Part shown: positions 41,854 through 53,377 of the stretch, piece after piece
Layout of the letters: every line of letters starts with the position of its first letter
How positions within the stretch are numbered: position 1 is the first letter of the stretch
Source: Teratosphaeria epicoccoides
Taxonomy: Eukaryota; Ascomycota; Dothideomycetes; Mycosphaerellales; Teratosphaeriaceae
NCBI GenBank assembly: GCA_021401465.1
Contig: JADDMT010000015.1
Coordinates: 248,001-312,000 of the forward strand
Length of the DNA stretch: 64,000 nt
Direction: 5' to 3'
Program-made: the position numbers and the translations under genes
Notes under the pieces: generated by a model
What the model was told of the DNA's origin: nothing
Database searches by the model: none
The model's input: the letters and a program-made list of their open reading frames with translations, nothing else

Positions 41854-42912
41854 TCATGTTGTAACTTCCAGAGGCTGGATGTACTTGGAAAACTCCAGAT
41901 CCATGGAGTCCGCGCCCAGCCAGTCGTGCTGCATGGGCACGCTGTTGGCGTAAGCACCATGCATCTGATGAGGATATGATGTGATCGGGAGACCGCCAAA
42001 GCTGGACGTATCGACATACTGTCCAGACTCGTAGGCTTCGTGAAAGGCGCCAGCGTTGTGGTGCATGTCCGGACTTTGCACCGCGAACTTCGACCTCATG
42101 ATCTGCTCGGGCATTGTGATATCAGGTTGCGCCCATTCTGCGCGATAGAATTGAGGGTCCGAGCTTGTCAGCGGTGCGGACTGTGGCAGCGGTGACGGAT
42201 GCGCTGGTGGTTGTTGAAATGTCGACGCGGGTCGAGGCTGAGGCACGGGGCTGCGAGAAAGCGGCGTTGATCCTCCGCTGCCAAAGTTGAAACCATCCCT
42301 GAACATCGTCGGCTTCATCTCTGGTGGGGAAAGCCTCCGTGTACGCTGTTGATGGCCATGTTGACTATGGTCCGAGTCCGAGCTAAAGGATCCTCGACGT
42401 TGGGCATATCCCGCACCCTCAGCTAACAGTCTCGATTGTAGCTTGTCACAGTCTTCCTCGAAGATTTCCATCTCACCGCTGCCATCGTGCTTTGTCTCCA
42501 GCAGATGCAGGGCGGACAATATGTCGTGGGTCAACGGGTTCCCGTTCGTCTCCGCGAGTGCACAGCCTTCCCAAGCCTTGGCTGCTGTCAGACGCCTGTA
42601 CATTTCTTGCAGTCCAGAGACGAGTTGGTTTTGTTGTTGCTCCAACATCTCCACATAGCCCTTGGGGTAGACCTTATCATGGGACTTCTTCCTCTCGCTG
42701 GCGGTCGAGTCAGCAGTGAGGTGATGCACAGCTTAGCAGTCAACTCACCCGAATACACAAATGGCATTGTCAGCTTTGCATCGAGAACATGGATGTGCTC
42801 CATCGCACTTGGACTTCTTCAATCGACAACGATCGCAAGCTTTACACACTCTCTTTCGGATGCCATCTGTGGAGTCTTGAGAAGCTGTCCGAAGCGGGTT
42901 GGGGGATGCCAT
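41854..42912 (-). CDS. Zn2Cys6 transcription factor (Fcr1-like)
   Basis: Two exons are proposed: 42749-42912 and 41854-42697. A 51-nt intron (GTGAGT...GCCAG) splits codon 55, and splicing gives 335 residues. A complete binuclear zinc cluster is present with cysteines at 26, 29, 36, 42, 45 and 52 (CDRCRLKKSKCDGAHPCSRC, then six residues to the last Cys), plus an extra Cys23. Immediately after the splice comes ERKKSHDKVYPKGYVEMLEQQQNQL, a basic linker and short coiled coil for dimerisation. This block is characteristic of fungal Fcr1-type regulators (linked to fluconazole response in Candida). The rest is Ser/Pro/Gln-rich with an MDLEF end and no fungal-specific middle-homology domain. An upstream in-frame ATG at 42990 would add 26 residues. 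It probably acts in the nucleus on CGG-type sites; targets are unknown. Confidence 0.88.
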
Positions 42913-45900
42913 CTTCTGTACTGCTGACTCTGTCGACCAACGATGGTGAGTAGACGCACTGTGCAGGTGGAGGGGCCTCTGGCTGTGCATGGATAAGTCT
43001 TATGGTTCGGACAACAGAGGGTATCATTGGCTACGAGTAGCTTGCTTCAGCATGAGGAAAGAGTGGTAGTGGTCCGGGAGCAGTATCAAGCATGACGAGT
43101 GGCAGGGCGCGACTAGATATAACATGGCCAAATTCAAAGCTGCTAGCATCGTTGGTTCCATCTGTGTCTTGGTAATAATGCGGCATATGGGGCCTCGCAA
43201 GCACTGGCAACGACCGTGCATCATCACGGATGATGTTTTGAGTTTCTTGCCGTTGCGAACAGCAGGGAGCTCGGTGCCCGGTACGGCTCTTGCCTGCGCG
43301 CTTGCACGCTGCTGCTCGACAGTTTTGCTAGCGGGAGACCGACCACGTTGATGCATGCACAAAAAGTCTAACTCGCAGGCTGGGGTTCCCCAACTAAGCT
43401 CACACCACCTGCATGCTTCGCCTGGAGTAGCCAAATAGTAGGGTTCTAGCAAAGCGCCGGACGCCATGGTCAATATCGCCGAAGGCCCGAAATGGCAGTC
43501 ATACATAATTATAGCCGGGTGTGGCGGTGTTTGCTTTCGTTTCTTTGACACTGCCGCTGTGGGTTGATCTGCTTGGATGACCCGTCCAACTTGCCCATAC
43601 CCAGACTTCTTCCCGGGCAGAACACCGCCAATAAGATCCGGCAACATGCATGGCGATCGACTTCTTCGCCGCACCATCTGTTGACTAATGTCCGCAGCAG
43701 AATCGGCCCAATCTCATGACATGCCGCTGCAAGGAGCTGCAGCCTCTGCAAAGCATCATGTCATGGCATGGCGCGAACATGCTGAGAGTTGGCCGCACGA
43801 TGGATGTCTCGAGCTTCCTTTCTTGCTGAGCTCGCTCCTGCAATTGCCTTGTCTTAGCGAAGGTACATGCGCTTGCGAAGCACCGCCGTCACTTCAGCTG
43901 CGGTTTCGGGGCAGAAACCTACCGTCTCAAGACCAGACGCCTCAGGGTCTTGATGTCTTGATATCCCGGACCCGCGGTCATACATCACGATTTCTTCAAC
44001 GCATCATGATGCGCTGGGATGATTTCGAAACGGACCACTCTCGCCAGTCTGAGGGAGTGCAATGGCATTAGAGTATTTCTACTTGACCTTCATGCTTGCA
44101 TCAGCACTGTGTTGCGGTCCGCTATCCTTTTGCATGTCAAAGGGTGACAGTTTGAAGCTCCAATACACACCTCTCGCGCCCGAGACGCTACGATAACAAC
44201 AAGGGTCGTGGCTAAAGCAAAGTCGGAACTCTGTGCCATCACAATGATGGTCTGGCAGACGCTTTGCTGTGTAGACAACCCGCAGGACCATGTGTGTATG
44301 GGTATGGTTGCTGCGATATCAGCTCGCAATGATTGACACGCATCCGAACCGAAGGTCTTCGGGTCGGAAATGGAGCCGCATTTTAGATTAACGCAGTCTC
44401 CGCAATTCTTGCTGCTGAGCTCTGAAGCCTCGTATCGTCGTCTGGCACGAAATTCTTGTGTTTTAGTGGCCAAAGGGCACTTCTGCTGATTGAATGGAAC
44501 GTCAACGAATTGAGATGCTGGCAATTGAGCCGCGGTACATCTGCGCTGACCGTCACAAGTCTGCGCTCTTATCCAATTCGAGCTTTGGCATCATGATCAT
44601 CGGGATTGGCAGATCGTAACCAGCAAGTGGTGCAGAGCACCGAATTGCGTTTTCCGAGAACTCATTATTGTCGCTCAGCAAGACACGTGGTCCTGGACAT
44701 TGCCTTGGTCTCTGCTCGATCGGAGCCTTGGAACATTTGCAAGGCAGACCACATTATCTTAATGCTATTGGTCGAGTCCTGTCCTGACACGAACCTCAAT
44801 GGTTGCTCACAGCGAGACCCTGGCCTGCTCGTAAATACCGACAATCTTGCCTCGTATTGATCGGCGATGGCAAGCTCTGAATGCACTTCGTACTGGCAGA
44901 GAATAGTAATTACTGAATTCCTGGCCTATCAAGTGTGGCTCGGCAACGAATTGTTGAGTAGCAACTGCCCGAGTGCAAAGCCTTTACCGTACATGTAGGT
45001 AGACGCCGCATGCACCGTTGGGTTCAGACGACTCGACATCGGGCTATCTTGGGCTCGAGATGGGCCAGGTTGCTATGTCGGACAAATGACTCAGCCTTAG
45101 TCAACCTCATGATCGTGCTGATTGGTCATGGAATCATGAAGCGAACCATCAGATCTGCGCAAAGGAGCTGGAGGATCAAAAAGGACAGCGTGAAAATGCA
45201 TGATGCCTGTATTGCATAGATCCGAGGGAGGCATGCCCTTGCTACCTCGCAAAACCGTCCAGAGTCCCCTTGGCCCGTGTTTGAACCATTTCTACTGCAC
45301 AAGCATGCCTGCCCTGCTTTGACTCGCAGCCCAATGGCTTGGGTGGAACCCATCATTGCTCCCTCCTAGGCAGCTAATAAGCTCTGGTGATTAGGCTGTT
45401 ATGACTCGCGATCGGATTGAGCATCGCCTGACCAACATGCTCAGCACGTGAGTATTCTTGACATCAATCGTGGCTTGCGATATGCGGCCGCACTGCGAAG
45501 CACTGCCATCCTAGGCGCAGCACTAAACAATCCAATACAAGCCAATGATGTTTTGGCATTTTGGCACAAAGTCAGGGAACTACATATGTTGCGTTGGTTT
45601 TTGGTTGACGCTCGATCCCGTGTCATGATCAGATCCCAATCGTCAGTGTCAAGAAGACCCCTACAAACCGACACAACGACCTTTATCGAAGTCGAGCGAT
45701 GTCTCCACGCAACGGTAACAGCGAACGACCCGAGCATGTACGTTGCTCTGTCGAAGGACTTACGACGCCGAGAAACCCTCATACAATACAAGATCGCACG
45801 TTTTCCAGAACTGAGAAGACGCGCTTTATGCTTCCCGCCTGCGACATGGCGTCCATGCGAAAGTGCGGACATTTTGGCACGTCAATTCCAAGGGCGCAAC

Positions 45901-48855
45901 GTGCGCCAAACGTTCTTGCGTGAAAGCTTGGCCCATAACTTGTCAGGTGCCGAGACATGTTCCCAGTTACGGTACTTCTATATCAGCCCAAAACAGGGCA
46001 GCGAGACGTGGACCTGCCCTCGTTGCACAGTCCCAATAATGTTCATCAAATCAGCGCCGCTACAAAAGCGAGCTTGCTCGACCGCACTCTTATTGCCAAG
46101 TCGCACTTTTTGAAAGCTTCGACGTTGATCTCCTCCGAGCACCTGGCATTCCCCAAGCTGATTTCGCCCAAAGGGGAAGGAAGATCCACCGACATATCCC
46201 TACCAAACTCTAAGAGCACCGCAGCCACGGTCTCGCGCGAATGTCTTACACAACGTCTCTTAACTGCCCCAATACTCGTGCGCAGGATGGTTATTGCATT
46301 ATTGTTGCAGGCTCTGACTGCGCCATTTATTCTTGTGTGGATCTATCAGGTGTTGACGCCTTATGCAAGACCACCTTATGGCAAGCTGCGTCGCTGCGCC
46401 GTTTCAATCATGAGCTTTGACAGGGGTGATCGAGGGGGTGCACGCATGGCACCGCCAAACACCCCCTCAGTAACTTTTGGCCGGGTTTTACATGGAGCAT
46501 ACCTGAAGCAGAGCGTTCTTTGCCAAATCGTGAGCATCTGACATGTTTCGAAGCATATTTAGTTGCCCAGGCTGCCAAAAGGACAAAGTCTCGAAAAGGG
46601 CCGATCCTGGCTGCCACCAGCCTGAGGCTCTGGCAGGCACGCAACAGACGACGCCGCGGCCTGAGCCTCATTGCTTACTTGCCATCATATGCTTCCCGCA
46701 ATCTTCTTCACACTCCTTGCCGTAGCCATCGGCGAATGAATGTAGTGACCCGTCTTGCATACATCACTGCCCAAATGGTATCTCTGTCAAGTCCTCCCAA
46801 CACTTGTGAGACATTCCAAATGGGAGGGGCTTTGAGCTGCTTTGCGCGTCTTGCTATCCCAAAACCAGATCTACATTACATTCACTGGACCGAGCAAGGA
46901 GCCGCTAGCGTAGAGGGTAGCCCAGCAATCCAACCTAAAGATGCGAGACCCGGTCTAGGCATTGGAGGCAAGATTTAGGATGGGGTGTGACAGCTGGTCG
47001 CCAGCGAAGGCCTGACGCCTGTTGGCTCGCGAGCGCTCGACGTAGTTCTCGTCTGAACCCGCCTGCCGTTTGCCATGTGGTCGGCTGAGTGAGCAAGACT
47101 TAGTTTATTCGCACGCGAGGCGAAGAGTCGTCTTGCTGAGCATGCCTTGCTGCTGTGGTTCCCTGCACATACTGCAATCTACGCGTGTGAGGCTCGACTG
47201 AAATTGCAGCCTTACATCATATTCCACAAGCGACACCATGGCTGTGACTCCCTTTCTGCACGCCCCTGTGCTGGTTCGTCTGGGGAAGCGCTATCTGCTT
47301 TCTCCTTCAGAATTTTGCTGCACTGCCTGACGTTGAACTCAAACCCCTTGTTGGCAGTCACCAGATGCACCAGCGCGCGTGCTAATTGTCGGCACCGCCC
47401 ACGCAGCCAGTTTCACCAGCTTATTATTACAACAGAGTCATGGTGTTCCTGCAGCTTCACTGATTTTCGCCGCCTCGTACTCTCGCTACAGGCATGGTCT
47501 ACTATCTATAGCTGCCTACAGCGCTGAACCCTATCTGCAGGCCAGGTGCGTGGGTTGTCGGGTGCCGGCAACGTGCGTTGACTGAGGAGACATACCCAGT
47601 CCAAACCATCGAATTCGATCATGGACTGTCGGTAGATGCCGAGGACTCACACTACAATGATGGTCAAAACCCTGTGCGTCCTCCATGCGCAATGCGCAGT
47701 GCGATGTCAATACAACGTTGACATTCAGCGCTACGGTAGCAAGGCGCAGCCATAGACTGTGAGGTGTGGACGGCGCAATAGGATATACGTGCGTGCTGTG
47801 CATTGGTCCAGGGACTCATAAGATCAAGTACCGTCGACTGATGTTATGGAGAATTGACCTGTCAAAGAACCCATTTAAGCACATCGCGCCCATATCTGTC
47901 GGGCTCGACTCCGGGTGCAGGGAGTCCCCAGGGTCATCGAAAGGTGACAGCCGGCAATTACTTTCGGATGAATGATACTAATGCTAAAGCACACCAGCCT
48001 GGCGACAATAACCGGGCAGGAGGACTCAATAGAAACCACGTTGTCGGCTGCTGAGTCCTGACTGCAAATATTTCCGAGCAAGCATACCATGTAAGGTGTA
48101 TGTCGGCTTATCCTGGGAGCGTGCACCTACCAAGGACCTGCGACACAATGTGCAACTCATTCTTTAGAGTGTGCGTATGAGCTGTGTCGAATTTTCATTC
48201 TGCACCCGCCTGCATGACAGCAAGTACGTATTGTGCAGAGTTCTGGCTGTCAGGATTAGTTTTGCTATCGAGATTCAGCCCAAACTGTACATCTCGAAAC
48301 ATATTCGAGGCACCTCCGAAGGCTCGCGTTGCTGTCTGTGCGGCACCGCCCACGTCGCACCACTAAAGCTGCTGCGGAGCCACTAAGCTGCTGCGGAGCA
48401 GCGCCCTGCTCCCCTGCGATGGTGCCGCTTCCCTTTGGCCGTAATGTGCCGAGCTGCCATGCCGCAGCTGGCCAAGCTTTTCACTTGTGCATTCGATCAT
48501 CGGTATGGGAAAGAATCTTGGAAGAGGCTGTGTAGGCAAGGTCCGCACTATGATATGATAGATAGTGTGTACCTTGTGGACAGTAAGTAGTAGCTCCTTG
48601 GGGGCGACAAAATAGCACGCTGCCCCTCGATAGAGAAGGGATGGAGTTGCATCGAGGGTGCGTACAGCCATGTGCATGTGCGATACCGAGTGGCCTCTGG
48701 AGCGAGCTGCCAGTCATAGTCGCGATGCTTGCCCATATCAGGTACACCTCGCCTGCTGATCGAAGGCCAGGTACGATATGCGCATTGGAATGAATCATGC
48801 TGGTCAAACTTGAACGGATTGGTCATAATGAAACGGATCAGCTGAACACGCCCCG
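42913..48855. other. 5.9 kb gene-poor region
   Basis: No gene can be supported in nearly 6 kb. Both strands carry many stops. The longest frames are 43024-43677 (-, 217 codons), 45957-46541 (+, 194 codons from an ATG, with one hydrophobic stretch) and a frame from GTG at 45448. None shows a recognisable domain or a convincing splice pattern. A cysteine-rich minus-strand stretch at 44079-44524 is treated as a finding. A 19/20-bp direct repeat lies at 48361-48399. The region may hold decayed sequence too diverged to recognise by eye. Confidence 0.5.
48361..48399. repeat. Two-copy direct repeat of 19-20 bp
   Basis: CACTAAAGCTGCTGCGGAGC is followed directly by the same unit lacking one A. Confidence 0.9.
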
Positions 48856-50025
48856 TTAACCAACAGGCTTCTCCCAGAATTGCGCGACACCCAAATCACA
48901 GGCCTCGATGAAATCCTGCGTCTCCTTCTCCGACATCCCATCAATCTGTCCCGTCTCCAACTGCACTAGCATGGGTTTTGGTATGCTCTGCATCATTGCG
49001 ATGAAAAATTCGAACACTTCGGACTCGAAGACTTCGACTGGGTGATCCCTTGCAACTGCATTCAGTCGGGTGACGTCGCTCGAGACCTCGCCGTCCTCCT
49101 GGCGATGCGCTACAAGGCAATGATAAGCTTCCCTTACATCTCTCCACTCTCCGACCTCCTGCTCGGAAACCGGGTCCCGGAACATTTCGTTGACCGCCGC
49201 CCATTCGTCCTGTGGGTGTACAGCGTCGTAGCCCCATGCAAAAGCCTCGCGCGCAGCTTGCGGTGCTTGTGTGCCGTAAGTGAAGACCTGCTCCAGACAC
49301 GCCTGCAGCATGAACTCCGCAGCCAAAGTCATGAAGACGCGGGTCATACTGTCACCTGAACCATTCATTTCATCTCGGGCGGCGCTGACCTGCATGAAAA
49401 GAGGCAGAATGTCGAGCAGGCTGACGCAGCCCTGTGTACCATAGTGTGCGTCCCCATGAGCGTCGTCTTCAGCTGGCACACTGAGGCTGTGCAGAACGAA
49501 TGCACGATGCGCCTCGAGGTCTGCTTGTCTGGTGGGTCCCAGACTATCAGCAGCAGCGAGTGAAGGCGGCTGAACCTGAGCATTCAGCCAATGCTTTGCT
49601 CGTATTCGGTTGTTCTCACGAAGCTGGTCCAATGCTTGCCGGTCAGGAGTAGTGGGATTGCGCGTTAAGCGCTGTGTATGGAGAACGACTACTTTGAGCA
49701 AGAGCATTCTGAAGCGCAGCTCCTGGTCCATCTTGTAATCAGCATGCCGTGCCTTAAAGATCGCTAAAAAGCTGTCCACCATATCCAGGTTCAGCGGCAG
49801 TGACGCGGATCTTTGAACAGCTGCACTGCGACTGGCCAGTGCTGCACAGGTTGCTTGATATGCCAGGTAGTCCAGTACTAAAATATCCACTTCCAGCAAC
49901 AAGTCCTGCGAAGCTCGCTGCCCTTCAAAGCCCGCAGAGGGCAGCACGTCATGATCCAACCGCCGTCTCTTGTTCGCCTGTTCGACTTTCTCGGTGTCCG
50001 CATTGATCTGTGTCCTTGATATCAT
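48856..50025 (-). CDS. Conserved-looking protein of unknown function
   Basis: I do not recognise a family. An uninterrupted ATG-initiated frame encodes 389 residues with balanced, protein-like composition. The start MISRTQINADTEKVEQ is followed by a basic cluster ANKRRRLDHD that could be a nuclear signal. The rest is mostly helical (EVDILVLDYLAYQATCAALASR, LDMVDSFLAIFKARHADYK, FRMLLLKVVVLHTQRLT), with an acidic stretch in the middle and a C-terminal helix ending DLGVAQFWEKPVG. There is no signal peptide, membrane segment or metal cluster. Upstream of 50025 the neighbouring frame (to 50269) is also open but lacks a good ATG. It is divergent from the chitinase gene. A nuclear regulatory role would be a guess. 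Confidence 0.7.
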   Translation of the reverse strand: MISRTQINADTEKVEQANKRRRLDHDVLPSAGFEGQRASQDLLLEVDILVLDYLAYQATCAALASRSAAVQRSASLPLNLDMVDSFLAIFKARHADYKMDQELRFRMLLLKVVVLHTQRLTRNPTTPDRQALDQLRENNRIRAKHWLNAQVQPPSLAAADSLGPTRQADLEAHRAFVLHSLSVPAEDDAHGDAHYGTQGCVSLLDILPLFMQVSAARDEMNGSGDSMTRVFMTLAAEFMLQACLEQVFTYGTQAPQAAREAFAWGYDAVHPQDEWAAVNEMFRDPVSEQEVGEWRDVREAYHCLVAHRQEDGEVSSDVTRLNAVARDHPVEVFESEVFEFFIAMMQSIPKPMLVQLETGQIDGMSEKETQDFIEACDLGVAQFWEKPVG

Positions 50026-50684
50026 AGTCTTGCTTGCGCTGTCGACGTTGTGTTATGAGAGCTTCGCCTGCTTTGCGAGCGACTGAGGGATCCGAAAGGA
50101 CACATGAGATATCGAGCCAGCCTAGTGTCGCAGCATTGAACATCCAGGTCTTCGCGATGCGTGTGTTCTTGGCGCTCGCTATGGCTGCAGTCGTTTCATC
50201 AACTGTTTCGACTTGCGCATGCACGTCGCAAACATTTCTGGGTGGTGGTCCGAATTTGGAATCTTGCAATTGAGACGCGGAATCGAAAGCGGCAATAATG
50301 GGAGGACGTCTGGAAGATATGATTGTGTGATAGTTCGCAAGCTGGTCCTAATCTGTTTCTCGTCTTTATCTCCGCGGCGGCACATCCTCGCTACCACACC
50401 CAGGACGGACTCGGTTCCTACTCGTCTACGTCCACCTTCGCCCTTTGCGTTGGGCGATATTCGAACTCGAGACCGGCCGCACTCCATAGATATTGTCGGT
50501 TTCGATCTACAACAGTTCTGATCAGCAGCTTCACAATGCGTGCGCCGCACCATTGCTCACGGCCTTCTACAAGAGACAGATCCTTCTACAGAGGGACAAC
50601 CTTCCTGGGGAAGCATGACTTGTGGAAGCTTCATATATCCGCTCGCCGGCTGGTGGCGTGGCACTGACGCCACGTCAGGTTTGC
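50026..50684. promoter_or_regulatory. Divergent intergenic region
   Basis: These 659 bases lie between the unknown gene (-) and the chitinase (+). No gene is supported. If the chitinase starts at 50841 rather than 50685, the region extends to 50840. Confidence 0.5.
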
Positions 50685-52390
50685 ATGCACCGCCTCCACG
50701 AGTTCCTTGCTGTCCCTGCGCTAGCATTTTTGATCTATATGTTGACGTCGCCAATCTTGGGCCCAAGTCCTCTGCAATTACTGCCGATCCACTTTGCGCC
50801 CAAAGACCCGACAGGAAGCGGACAACAGATACTGACGAACATGAGTGCCCAAAGGCACCCAGGATATCGCTCAGTTGGTACGCAAAGGTCTTAGCTCGCT
50901 TGTTAGCAGTGACTAATGCCTTCATTAGCATACTTCGTCAATTGGGCGATTTACGGCCGCAACCACCAACCGCAGGATCTCCCTGCGGAGAGGTTGACGC
51001 ACATTCTTTATGCATTCGCCAATGTTCGACCGGATACTGGTGAAGTCTACCTCACAGACTCCTGGTCAGACATAGAGAAGCACTATCCATGTGACTCCTG
51101 GAACGAAGTAGGCACCAATGCCTATGGCTGCGTGAAGCAGCTTTACCTTCTCAAGAAGCGGAATCGTAATCTTAAAGTCCTCCTTAGCATTGGCGGCTGG
51201 ACTTACTCGTCCAACTTCTGTGTCCCGGCGTCAACAGAGCAAGGTCGCAAGACTTTCGCTCGAAGTGCAGTCACGTTGATGAAGGACATTGGTTTTGATG
51301 GCCTTGACATCGATTGGGAGTATCCCAAGTCTGCTCACGAGGCTACTGAGTTCGTCGAGTTGCTGAGGACCTGTCGCCACGAGCTCCAACGTTATAGCGA
51401 TAGTTTGCCATCCCGGAACAAGTTTCTTCTCACTGTCGCCTCGCCGGCTGGTCCATCCAATTGTCAATGGCTCCGAATGAGAGATATGGACCAGTTCCTG
51501 GACTTTTGGAACATGATGGCCTATGACTTCGCTGGATCTTGGGATGAGAGCGCGGGTCACCAGGCCAACATCTTTCCAAGCACAAAGGATCAAAAGTCTA
51601 CACCATTCAGCATCGACTTCGCCGTCCGATACTATCTTGACCACGGAGTGCACCCAAGCAAAATCGTGCTTGGCATGCCACTTTATGGCAGGGCATTTCA
51701 GAATACCATGGGACCTGGCCATGTTTACTCTGGCGTCGGCGAGGGCAGTTGGGAAAACGGTGTCTGGGACTACAAGGTGGGTCACGTATACCTCTCTGTT
51801 CCACGTCTACGTCGATTGGCATTGATGACAACAACATCGCGCGACGACATGGTCCTTGCAAAACCACGTCAAGCAGTAGCCCAGCCGATGTGGCCACCCT
51901 TCGCCATGGTTTTGTGCAGAACCTGTCACCGAACTACTTAAGTCCATGAACGCCGAGAAGCTTAACACAACTTGATCTAATCTGAGAAGCGACCGCAAAT
52001 GACTTTCAGCATCATTGCGTAGTACAAGGCTATCACGAGCATCCCGCTGACCCGCTCCAGGCTCTTCCATGCCCTGGCGCCCGCGTTGAGCACGATCACG
52101 AAGCCATCGCCTCCTGGTGTTACGACCCGAACACCAAAACCATGGTCTCGTACGACACGCCGCAAGTCGCAGCACAGAAAGTGGAGTATATCAAGGGCAA
52201 CGATCTTGGTGGCGCAATGTGGTGGGAGAGCTCAGGCGATCATCCAATTCAGCATGAAAACAGCTTGATCCGGATCACGACCGACGGGCTGGGTGGATTT
52301 AGTGGCAGGCATATGGAGCAGTACGAAAATTGTCTGGAGTATCCGGGCAGCAAGTATGACAACCTGAGGAAGGGCATGCCTGGGGAATAG
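50685..52390 (+). CDS. chiB: GH18 class V chitinase (ChiB/Chi42-like)
   Basis: Three exons are proposed: 50685-50877, 50929-51776 and 52061-52390. They encode 456 residues. The first intron is a normal 51 nt (branch GACTAAT). The second is 284 nt, far longer than the others here. The enzyme hydrolyses internal beta-1,4 bonds of chitin and probably acts in wall remodelling or autolysis. Marks are YRSVAYFVNWAIYG at the barrel start, LLSIGGWTYS, the catalytic FDGLDIDWEYP with acid Glu195, MAYDFAGSWD and GGAMWWESSGD. The end, YPGSKYDNLRKG, is like Trichoderma Chi42. The 50685 start gives a hydrophobic N-terminus (FLAVPALAFLIYMLTSPIL) that could be a signal peptide or anchor. An internal ATG at 50841 would give 404 residues without it. 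The second splice joins GVWDYK to ALPCPGA, as in relatives. Confidence 0.9.
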
Positions 52391-53377
52391 GATCTGTCAA
52401 CGAGATCTGCAGTCGTCCTGCGCAGCCACACTCCGAGCACCGCCACACTCTCCGACATATGCCATAACGAAATCTTCTGTGAATATGAAAGCCAATTCAA
52501 ATATTCAACCTCTCTCACGTGCCGAACGCGGCATTACTTTCCTCAACCCATGGGCGACCTTCTACATTATCGGGCTCTGGGACGATCGATAAGTCCAATC
52601 AGCGAATGCGTGGGTACCTCGCCATGGACGGCTACATGCTGGAGTGTGTATGCTAACTTTTCGTATCTTAAGAACTTATCGCTTTCTGCGACCAGATGCG
52701 GGTAGTGCAGATCCTGAATGAGGTTCAGTCGCAAACCTCGCGACGTGCCCTAGGATGCCGAGCTGGTTGCCCTGAGGTGGAAAGTTCAATGCAGAAGCCA
52801 CATGCGTCATTGGTGAGAAACAACCAGGAGTTAGCTGTCGCCTGGGTGTTCATTGGATTCATGAAAACTCTCGTAATATTCCCGCTGCGAAAGTTCTAAT
52901 CCTTCTGCAGACTGCTGGCCGGTCGGCTCGAGATCATGGATTTTGTCTACCTGCAGCGTGAAAGTTCGACGATGATTGACAAGCGCGAGGAAGCAAAGTC
53001 ATCGAATTGAACAGTCCGTTGGCGCATGGAAAAGCATTCATCCCAATTGGAGCACCATTGCCTTGTCTGACACATGCAAGAGTCAGATCGAGCTGACATT
53101 ATTACATGGCATTGGACGCGCGGTCCCCATTTCGGGCCCAACTCACGCGTACGCGTCGGCCTGTAACAGCAGATCTACGGTCGAAAAGTCATCTTGCAGG
53201 AATTTACCTAGGTAGGTTCCAAGACGCTCCGATGACGGTACTTTTTGAATGTGATAATGTCCCACCAGGCAGTGCACTAGTGAATGCGATCAAAAATAAG
53301 CTTGAAAACTTAGTACAACGTGGGTAGGCCAAGGCTAGAATCTCACGAGAATGCCTACTTATTTTGAATACTGCTAT
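52391..53377. other. Intergenic region, no gene supported
   Basis: About 1 kb follows the chitinase. Frames are short on both strands. No repeats or recognisable coding fragments were found up to the end of the decarboxylase pseudogene. Confidence 0.5.

Noticed and set aside
43024..43677. 217-codon minus-strand ATG frame
   Set aside because: No domain, many Cys/His/Arg, no splice support.
45448..46113. 221-codon plus-strand frame in the gene desert
   Set aside because: It starts at GTG, has no ATG-led form of similar length, no domain and random-looking composition.
45957..46541. 194-codon ATG frame with a hydrophobic stretch
   Set aside because: Composition and lack of any motif suggest chance. 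It overlaps other similar-sized frames in the same interval.
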